Source: Aquila chrysaetos chrysaetos
Taxonomy: Eukaryota; Chordata; Aves; Accipitriformes; Accipitridae
Length of the DNA: 64,000 nucleotides
Direction: 5' to 3'
NCBI RefSeq assembly: GCF_900496995.4
Contig: NC_044019.1
Location: 4,995,501 to 5,059,500, forward strand
Part shown: one piece after another, positions 22,126 through 30,770 of the stretch
Layout: each line of letters starts with the position of its first letter
How positions within the stretch are numbered: the first letter of the stretch is position 1
The notes under the pieces: model-generated
What the model saw: only the letters and a program-made list of their open reading frames with translations
The model's database searches: none
Told to the model about the DNA's origin: nothing
Program-made: the position numbers and the translations under genes

Positions 22126-22829
22126 CTTTCGGGGTGGCTGGCAGCAGCCCGAGCTCCAGCACCCCTCTGTACCAGCCCAGCATCCCCGGTGCACCAAGGT
22201 TTTCTCCCCCAGGAACGGTTTGCAGCCCAGTGCCGGTGGCATTGCCCACCCAGCAGTAAGGAAGGGACGATATCTGTTTGTGTGACTTTCTATTGTTTCT
22301 GCTGGTCTCCTGTTGTGTTTGCAAGAAGATGTGGAGTGACCCGGTCTGGGTGGGATGCCAGCTCTGTGCCCCTCATCCACCCCATCTTTGCTGCTCCCCT
22401 GCCCCTCTCCTCCGTTGAAGCCCTGTTTAGACACCTCCCAGGCGTTGTGCGTGTGGATGTTACAGCCTCACGTTAAAGCAGAGGGAAAGGGTGCTCGTGG
22501 ACCCGAGGGGACAGCCCGTGGGCTGCTCGGGAGCCCCCAGCTCCCTCATCCCCAGGGTTCAGCCCGGGAGGGAGCTGGTGCCTGGAGCCAGCGCTGCCCT
22601 GAGCCTCGCTCAGGGAGTTGCAAAGCAGGAAGGTTCTTGAAAATGTTATTTTTAATCCCTTTTTTTCCGCCCTACAGTCTTGCAAAGCTTGGCCTTAGCA
22701 TCCAGTCCTGGATTAGGCTCCAAATTTCCCTCCCCGGTTGTCCCAGTTTTATTTTAAATCCGCAAAGGGTTTACCATGGGCACTCAGCGCTTCTCCAGAC
22801 AGATGACCGCCAGCAGCAGGAGCACCCGG
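22126..22829. other. Intergenic, no gene recognised
   Basis: GC-rich at first, with a CTCC-rich stretch near 22,380-22,430, then more T-rich. I see no exon, known repeat or strong motif. Confidence 0.6.
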
Positions 22830-23240
22830 GAAGGACCAGTCCCTTGCTTTATTTTTCTCTCCATTTTTCTGCTATAGCATCAAATAACTCAGGGCTGAGC
22901 CGGCGCCGTGGGCCTCCTTTAACTCATCGCCTGGGTCACTGTATCAGTTTAACTCCCTTCCTTTTTTCAGGTGGTCACAATTATAAACCAATAAATTCCT
23001 CACCCTGTGTTTAACCAAGGCCTGCAATTTGTATGCATATATATAAATTATCAGCAGCTTTCATTGTCTGTCTTGCAGGGCAGAAAGTGTGTTAATAATC
23101 TCCCTACCTGTAGCTGATAGTTATGATCCCAATGTATGTAATCTTTTTGCGCTACACTTGCCCTCAATTTAAAAACATAACACGTTAGCTGTGTTTAAAA
23201 TGCAGCAATGCAATGGGAAAATAATAATAATAATCATGGG
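22830..23240. promoter_or_regulatory. AT-rich island, possible conserved regulatory element
   Basis: Within GC-rich flanks this 0.4-kb stretch is AT-rich, free of simple repeats over most of its length, and packed with homeodomain/Oct/GATA-like words (CAATAAATT, TATGCATATA at about 23,032-23,041, AAATTATCAGC, CTGATAGTTATGATCCC). It ends in a short AAT repeat at 23,219-23,234. The pattern is that of vertebrate conserved noncoding enhancers; conservation itself is untested. Confidence 0.3.
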
Positions 23241-23244
23241 CTGT

Positions 23245-23310
23245 GCTGAATGAGCGCTTTAAGGCTGATGGAGTCCAAAGTGCTTTGCAAAATGGGCATT
23301 ACCGGCACTG
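23245..23310 (+). repeat. CORE-SINE/L2-tail-like fragment
   Basis: Contains GAGCGCTTTAAGG and AAAGTGCTTTGCAAA followed by ATTACC, a phrase typical of the 3' part of old amniote SINE/LINE2-like repeats. Similar phrases occur at 26,485-26,520 (AGTGCTTTACAAACC) and 33,547-33,565 (AAAGTGCTTTCCAAA). Confidence 0.35.
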
Positions 23311-24935
23311 AGCTGCCCTCGCTGTGCCATAACGTGGGGAGGGCGCAGCGGCATCGTGCCGTGCCGAGGGTCGTCTCTCGCTGCGCCTGGTGCCCGGCCA
23401 AGCTCCAGGAGGGATTTGAGCAGTCAGGAAAGTTCCCACCCTGGAAGTTGGCCAGGATGGGGCTCAGCCTGTGCAGGGGTTCCTGCAGGGCTGGAGATGA
23501 GGAGGGATATCTGTGCCCTGAGCATTGGCAGTTTGTTGCCGTATGGCTGCAAGCAGACACCTGGACCCACTGCATGGGCTGGAGATGGATAAATTCAGGC
23601 TGGAAAAAAAGCAATTCTTCAAGCGTGAGGTGGATGTGGAGGTTCAGCTCAAGCGAGTGGTGGTGGCGGGCGCAGGTCTCTGCCCTGGCTTTGCCCAGCG
23701 CCTGTGTCCATAGAGCCGTGGGCAATCACCCGTGGAATCACACATTTCCCAGCGGTGAGCAGCTGCCTTGGCAAAGCCTCTGCCGCGGTCACCCCAGACT
23801 GCATGGAGTTGAGGCCCCAATGCTCCCAGTCCCTCCCAGTCTCTTGCCAGCAGTGGAGCCCCAGAGCTGCCCAGGGACCCTGGTGAGGGTTTTGCGGGGT
23901 GGTGAGTGGGAGAGAAGGGACCGGCCCCCAGTCGCTGCCTTAGCTCACGGGAACAGAATGTGTCCTGCCCATGGAGCCCAAAATATCCCCTGGCACCATC
24001 TGCGCCCGGCGCCAGCGCTGCTTCCTCGCGTAACCCACACCGTGCCCAGCCCTGCCGGGGCTGCCGGCCTGTGGCCGTGCCAGCGGGTCACTGCTGTGGG
24101 ACCGACACCGTCATCAGGGTGCACACGTGGCGTTGCAGTTTCAGGACGCTGAGCACTGCTTTTGCAGCCAGGTTTTACCTGGCTATGCCGCTTTGCACCC
24201 TGCCAGCACCCGCCTATGCGCCAAGGTGGGCACCTTTGGGTCCCTGGAGTGCCAGGAGCCATCCCACCGGTGGCTGCGAGCCAGATTTCCTCCACAAGCC
24301 CCTCCAAAACCAGCTCGATCCCTGCAGGCACAGAAGGAAAGCTTGGCAGGGTAGGAGCGGATGAGCGCCTGGCCCTCTGCTTCTTTGCAGCAGGTAATAA
24401 GCTGTTTGCTTTGGATTTAAGAGTGACAATTTGGCTGTCACCGGGAAGCCGACTTGCTGTCCTCGCTGGGGACAAACTGGGCTTATCCCGGGGGAACTGT
24501 GGGCTCTGGGCACCGTGAGCTGTAAATTCCAACTGGCTGCTGGAGCATTTTAGTCCTTGAAAAGCAGCCAGGCAGCAGCGATGGCACGGTGGCGTGCAGG
24601 GAGGGCTGGGACGGGAGGCAGCCGTAATTCATGATTGTGTCCCCGAGCTGCTGTCACCTCCCTCGGCCGGGCTCCGGGGAGCCACCCAGCACCCCGAGCT
24701 CTGCGCCAGCCGGGGGGACGAAGCACCCCGATGGGTGCAAAGGGGTCCCCATCACATGCCGGTGCAATAGAGGGGAACAAATCAGCTGCTCACCCTTCAG
24801 CCCCTCTATTTCTTTGCCTGGCATCGGATTTTTCAGCCCCAAACCACCTCCGCTCCGGCGGCCGTTCCCAGCCCCGGTCCGAGGGGAACCTTCCCACCGC
24901 CGGGCGGGACCGGCCCGCGGCTGGTGGAGCCGGGG
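23311..24935. other. Intergenic, no gene recognised
   Basis: GC-rich DNA. A 300-codon open frame spans 23,250-24,152 but lacks repeats-free codon bias, splice borders or a recognisable domain, and the opposite strand is open over much of it; I do not call a gene. Confidence 0.55.
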
Positions 24936-24995
24936 CTGGCTGGTCCCCGCCTGGCTGGTCCCCGCCTGGCTGGTCCCCGCCTGGCTGGTCCCCGC
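24936..24995 (+). repeat. 15-bp tandem repeat, four exact copies
   Basis: CTGGCTGGTCCCCGC is repeated four times without mismatch, 85 bp before the large minisatellite. The unit length divisible by three keeps reading frames open through it. Confidence 0.97.
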
Positions 24996-25079
24996 CGCCC
25001 CGGCTGCTCCGCCCGCCGTGCCCGGCGTTCCTGGGTCGGCAGCGCCGCTCGCTGGGGGCTGGCGGCAACGCTGAGACCC

Positions 25080-25870
25080 AGCCCTGCTGCAAACCTGCCC
25101 CGCAGCCCTGCTGCAAATCTGCCTCATCGCAAATCTGCCCTGCTGCAAACCTGCCCCGCAGCCCTGCTGCAAATCTGCCTCATCGCAAATCTGCCCTGCT
25201 GCAAACCTGCCCCGCAGCCCTGCTGCAAACCTGCCCCGCATCCCTGCTGCAAATCTGCCTCATCGCAAATCTGCCCTGCTGCAAAACCTGCCTTGCATCC
25301 CTGCTGCAAACCTGCCCTGCATGCCTGCTGCAAACCTGCCCCATTGCAAACCTGCCCCATCACAAACCTGCCCCGCATCCCTGCTGCAAACGTGCCCCAT
25401 TGCAAATCTGCCCTGCTGCAAACCTGCCCCATTGCAAACCTGCCCCATCACAAACCTGCCCCGCATCCCTGCTGCAAACATGCCCCATTGCAAATCTGCC
25501 CTGCTGCAAACCCGCCCTGCATCCCTGCTGCAAATCTGCCCCATCGCAAACCTGCCCCATCGCAAACCCGCCCTGCATCCCTGCTGCAAATCTGCCCCAT
25601 CACAAACCTGCCCCATCGCAAATCTGCCCTGCATCCCTGCTGCAAACCTTCCCCACTGCAAACCATCTCCCCATGTCCCTGATGCAAACCTCCCTGCTGC
25701 AAAACTTCCCCACATCCCTGCTGCAAACCTTCCCCACAGCCCCACTGCTGGCCCCACTGTCAAGTCTCCCTGTGTCCCTGCTGCCAACCCCATGCAAACT
25801 GTCCCCATGTCCCTGCTGCCAGCCCCAGTGCCAACCCTGCCCGTGTTGCTGCCAGCGCTGCTGGGAAACG
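25080..25870 (+). repeat. Large TGCAAACCTGCCCC minisatellite
   Basis: About 0.8 kb built from two related motifs, roughly CCCTGCTGCAAACCTGCC (24-bp periods) and CCCCATCGCAAACCTG (16-bp periods), arranged in mixed order. A 56-bp composite unit is duplicated exactly at about 25,082-25,193. Copies become less regular after 25,640 and dissolve by 25,870. Stop codons are rare in all frames on both strands, so long open frames here (one of 563 codons, 24,635-26,326) are by-products of the repeat rather than genes. Confidence 0.95.
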
Positions 25871-28800
25871 CCACCCTCATCCCATTTTCTTGCTGAGTGG
25901 CTGCTTCACGGGACGGCAGGGGACAAGGACCCACTCCAGCAAACAGAAAATATGACTCGCGTTCTTCCCTCTCCCACGCGGGATATGGAGCATCCTCATC
26001 CCTCCCGGGAGATCGGCAAGAGCTGGCTGCCCGCCCTCGGCGTGGGGGCAAGTTTGGGTCTCAGACCCCGTCCCCAGCTCTCTCCCTGCTCTGCCCGTGC
26101 CGCAGCCATTGCACAAAGCCGGGAGCAGAGCCAGGATGGCGGCTGGGACCCGAGCTTCCTCCTGCCCGGTGGCTGCTCTGAGCACCGGGCAGCGGTGCCC
26201 AAGCTCTGCCCGCAGCCTGCCTGGATGGCCATGGAGGGAAATGCTCCGTCTTCCTCCCTTCCCACCGGGCACAGGGATTGGGGTACTCCCTGGGGACATG
26301 GGGAAAGCGTGTCCTCCAAGGGCTGAAAGCTGAATGCATGAAATGGATGCTCTTATCTAAAAACACCTGGAAGGGGAAGGGGGGGGCTGAAAGCAAATGT
26401 GCTGGGCTCTGCAGAGCCCCAGCTGGGCTTCACCGCTCCCCGCAGGGGTTGGTTGCCTTTGAGCAAGCTCTGCAGCACACAGTGCTTTACAAACCCTTTT
26501 CCTCTCATTATTTTCCTGACACCTTGAAGAGGTCCCTCTAACTGCCAGGCACTTTGGGGAGGTCGGTTTGACATCCAGAGCTGGGGTTTTTAGCAGCTCC
26601 TGTGGGCTGTCACAGCAGCCCGTGCCTCGCTGGAGCTGGGACACAGCCCTTCAGCTCAGGTTTTGCTCCTGCAAAGATGCTGCTCAGCATCCAGGAGCTG
26701 TCACGGGGGTTTGTGCCGCGTTCCCCACGGCGCCTCTGCAGCGGTGGGCGGCTCACCCACGAGTCGCACAGGGACGAGGACACAAGGGTTTTCCCCGTGT
26801 GACGGACCAGTTTGACATCATCGCCAGCCATGTGTGCATGGGATGCTGCTTGTGCCGGTGCTGGGAAGGGTGCATCGCCCAGCAGAGGCTTCTCTGGCCG
26901 ATAAAAATAATTATTGCTGGCTGAGATGTTAGAGGAAGCTCCATGTAAGTGCTGGCTTTGCTCTGCTAGCTCTCCAAGATGGTTTCTCCAGGGTTTAGAG
27001 ACCCTAGAACAGCAGCTGCCACTGTCGGAGGAGGAAGGAGAGGAGTGCGGGAACTGATGGATGTCCCTGGCCGTTCCTGCTGGGATGGAGGGTGAGCTGG
27101 TGAGCATCTCACCTTGCTCCCGGCTTGGCTGAAATCAGTGGGACTCCACCATGAGCTGCTTTACTGTCCCATGTGTTTAACAAGGGGGGTTTATGGCTTG
27201 ACCCTCACTCCCAGGTCCATCCCAGGGAAGGCTGCCCTTGGGTTGTGCTCTCCTGGGGTGAGCAGGGTGGTCGTGAGCACCAGCCGGCCCCGCTCGCCCT
27301 TGCCCCGTGCCACGAAGCCGGGCTGGTGCAGACACACGACAGCCATTTCCAGCCACCCTGGTAGCTTCTTGCTCTGTGGCTGGAATGGGAACCCCAACCG
27401 CGACTGAAGGATGAGTCACATTTCCCAGAGCCAGCTACGGAAGAAGGGAATTAAATACATATATTCATGCTGAAGAAGGGAAGAGCGAGCTCTGGGTCGC
27501 TTGGTGTGTTTCCAGAGGGGCTTAGCCAAAGCCATGATGCCAAAAGCCTGGGGTTTGTCACGGAGGAAGGTGATCTGTGTGTCATGAGGGGATGGTGGGA
27601 GCTGGGACGGTGCGGTGACCCCCCCCCCGGATGATGCAGCCCGATGGGGAGAAGCTGCTGAGCATCAGCAATGCACCCGCACACACCATGGGAAATGGGG
27701 TGCTGTGCCGGAGCCGTGCTGGGAGCTGCGGGAGTGATTTCAGTCACGGCTCCCATCATCATCGCCTGCTTTCTCCTAGCATCCCAGCAGTGCATGGTGC
27801 CGGCACACCACCTGCCTGGCTCCTCCGGCTCTGCCGGCACCACCGGGATGCTCCTTGGCTCGCTCAGCAGGGAGAGGCCACCCAAATCGGGGGGGCAGGA
27901 TGCTGCGGCCCCAGGGTTGCTGGGAGCACTGGTAAGACTTGAAAATAGTATCAGCGTCACCGGGAGAGTAAATGCTGTGGTTTTCCAGCTAGGAGACAGC
28001 CCTGGCGCAGCTTTCCCTGCAGAAATCCCTCACAGAGCCTTGAACATCCCAGGATTTATTTGCCGGAGAGCTGGAGGCCACCAATTAATGAGGCTGCGAT
28101 GGAAATGTTGCACAGAGGAGCCCGAAGGTGGGGGAGAGGGGGCCTGGGGAAGGGCGAAGTGGGGGGGGTCGTAGGAGAACAGGAATCCCTCGAACAAACC
28201 TGCCCCGTCCGGGTAAGCGACCTCCGCTCCCTCGGCAGCGCGATCGATCGGGCAGGCAGCCTGCAGCCCTGCCCGCACCGTGTCGCACGTGTGTGCAGTC
28301 GTGCCGGCAGCCCCCCAGGAACGGCAGGGTTTTGGGGGCGAGATTTCCCTCGCCAGGGTGCTAAGGGCTAAATCCACCTCTCAGGTCACCCGGGGAACAT
28401 CACGTCAGGCTTCTGCGGGCAAACCCCATCCCTCTCGCCAGGGTGTGGGAAGGCAAATTCGGTGCCAGCCGAGGCAGAGCTGCTGCGGGGACAGGAGATT
28501 TCAGGTGGTTTTGCAATGATTTAGGATTTGCATCGAGGTGCTGGGAGGTGGGGATGATGGCCGGGTGCTGCCGCAGACCCACGGGGCGAGGGGTGCCCAC
28601 CCCGGGATGGGTCTTAATGCCAACGGGAACAAATAGGCTTTGACACGTGCCTCCCCTTCAAGCTCAGAAAACACATTAACAAATAAAACCAACCTATGTT
28701 TTATTATTTGAAGGTGATGTTTTGCCATAAGGGGATCTGACACATGAGCCTCGCCTCTGGATGGACATTGGGATCCTCTAACAGGGGGAAGCTGAGCGAG

Positions 28801-29764
28801 AGCAGCCCCACCGGGACTCCCTGGAGAGGATTTAGGGCTGGGGTTCGGCGTGGGAGGGCTCAGGGTGGATGCCGGCGTGGGGAGATGCTGTGCCGGGAGG
28901 GAATGGCACAGCCAGACAAACAATGCAGCCAGACAAACAACCGCCCGCTGGGAATCGGACGGCGGCAAATGAGCACATGGCCGGGCTCCCCAGGCACCGG
29001 GGTCTTGCTCACGCCGCAGCACAGCCGGTTGTTAGAAAGGTGGTGTTAAGCTGTTGGTGAGGACGAGGTGTTTGGGGTTTTTTTTCCGGTGTAGCAAGTG
29101 TTTGTTTCTGTAATTTGATGTATTACAGTGATTGAAAACTTTAATATAAATATTAATCCAAGGAAAATGGGGGTTTGTCGACGTTTGAGCTTTCATCGGA
29201 GAGAATGGAAATTAAAAAAAAAATATATAAGAAAAGATATATAAATTTTCTTGTTTGGTCGAGGATGTTAAATACTCCCTCCCTCCAGCAGCTCAGATCT
29301 GAAGCCCCATGTGTGCCCCAGGAGCGTTTTAATCCTGATTTTCCATCCCTGGGCCAGCTGGTGGCCCCATAAAACCCCTCACCCCGTGATTTAGGGCAAT
29401 CGCCCAACAGGAAAGGGAATGGGCAGTGAGGTTTTATGCCTGCTGGATCTACTGATGGCTCTGCACGCTCCTCCCCGCGCCCCGGCTGTGCCCTGCTGCC
29501 CGAGAGCCTGTTTGGGGAATGAGGATGTGTCACCCTGTTTCCTCAGGGGCTCCCATATGAGATAACTTGAATGATTAGAGAGTCAAATCTTCACCCCAGT
29601 AATTAGACAGACTCATGTGGAGGCTGGTGACAGCGTAAACAGTGGAGCCGTGCTATAGCCCCGCCGGGGTCGGGGTGCGGGGAGGGCAGGGGGTCTGCCC
29701 CAACGCCCAGCCCAGGTGGGAGATGCCTTTTGTAGGGTTTTACTCTCGCCTGTCATCCCCGGCT
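25871..29764. other. Intergenic, no gene recognised
   Basis: GC-rich with AT-rich pockets at 26,900-26,925, 28,660-28,720, 29,090-29,270 and 29,530-29,600, the last two showing TAAT-type homeodomain words. A short AGTGCTTTACAAA SINE-like phrase is at 26,485-26,520 and a 16-bp direct repeat (CAGCCAGACAAACAAT type) at 28,908-28,940. No exon is supportable. Confidence 0.6.
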
Positions 29765-30545
29765 CACCCCACACCTCACCCCCGCTCTCCCCACAGCCCC
29801 CCAACACCCCACCCCACAGCACCCCCTTGACACCCCGGCCCCAGCTTCCCCCAGCCCCGAATCCCTCCATGTGATGGCCTAATTAATGCCAAGCCCCCAC
29901 CCAGCAGTACCCCGTATCCCACCTGGCCCCCAATCCCCACCCCACAGCACCCTCCTATCCGACTGACCCCCAAACCCCACGTCACCCCAAATCCCTCCAT
30001 CTGCAGTGCTAGCTCAAGACCCCCACCCCACAATACCCCGGTGCCCCCGCTGACCCCAAATCCCCACCCCACAGCACCCCAACACCCAGATCCCCCAGCC
30101 CCAAGTCCCACAGCACCTGGTTACTGACCCCTAAACCTCCTAACCCCAAATCCTTCCTGTCCCCAAATTCCCCCCCCCAGGGCACCCCATCATCCCCTGA
30201 CCCCAAAGCCTCACCCTAACCCCCCCAGCACCCCAGCACCCCCCACCCCAACCCCCCATGACCCACCTCACCCCTTGACCCCAAAGTCTCACCCCCCCAG
30301 CACCCCAAACCCCCATGACCCATCATCCCCTGACCCCAAAGTCTCACCCTAACCCCCCCAGCACCCCAGCACCCCCCACCCCCAAACCCCCCAGCACCCC
30401 ATCACCCCCCCCAACCCCCCATGACCCAGCTCACCACTTGACCCCAAAGCCTCACCCCCCCAGCACCCCAAACCCCACGACCCCTGTCACCCCCTGACCC
30501 CAAATCCTCACCCCCAACCCCCCCAGCACCCCCCACCCCAACCCC
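29765..30545 (+). repeat. C-rich array abutting the second CpG-island promoter
   Basis: About 0.8 kb of strongly strand-biased C-rich DNA with recurring phrases such as CACCCCACAGCACCCC, TGACCCCAAAGTCTCACCC, CCCCCCAGCACCCC and CCCCATGACCC. The longest shared segment, around TGACCCCAAAGTCTCACCCT, recurs at about 30,199, 30,276 and 30,334 with related spacing. The minus strand is therefore a nearly continuous series of G runs able to form quadruplexes. It stops about 120 bp before the ZNF143-type motif of the next promoter. Confidence 0.9.
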
Positions 30546-30665
30546 CCCCGCCCCCCTTCCCCTCCCTCCCACTGCCGCGTTCCGCGCCGAGGGGGCGTGT
30601 CCCACCGCCGGAGGCGTGGCCCGCGGTGAGGGAGGGGCGTGGCCTCCCGACGGACGGGCGGGCGG

Positions 30666-30684
30666 ACTACAACTCCCGGCATGC
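30666..30684 (+). promoter_or_regulatory. ZNF143-type motif
   Basis: ACTACAACTCCCGGCATGC matches the ZNF143 promoter motif almost perfectly, one base from the commonest form. It usually lies just upstream of or across the start site, so transcription should begin near 30,680-30,720. Confidence 0.85.
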
Positions 30685-30770
30685 TCCGCGCGCGCCCCTT
30701 TCCCCCTCCCGAGGCTTCCGGCGGGGCCGGCCCGGGAGCGGCGGAGGGAGCCGGCGGCCGCGGGCAGCAG
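30685..30770 (+). other. Putative noncoding first exon ending in a splice donor
   Basis: GC-rich segment ending GGGCAGCAG|GTGAGGG, a strong donor at 30,771. The ATG inside the ZNF143 motif (30,681) would read 30 codons to the donor (Pro/Gly/Ala-rich), but it is probably upstream of or at the cap, so I treat the exon as 5' UTR. The start coordinate is approximate. Gene identity is open, PHACTR4 by synteny. Confidence 0.5.

Noticed and set aside
23250-24152. 300-codon + strand frame
   Set aside because: GC-rich background, an opposing open frame on the other strand, no domain and no exon borders.
24635-26326. 563-codon open frame
   Set aside because: It runs through the 15-bp array and the minisatellite, where most frames on both strands are open, and shows no domain, splice borders or independent codon signal.
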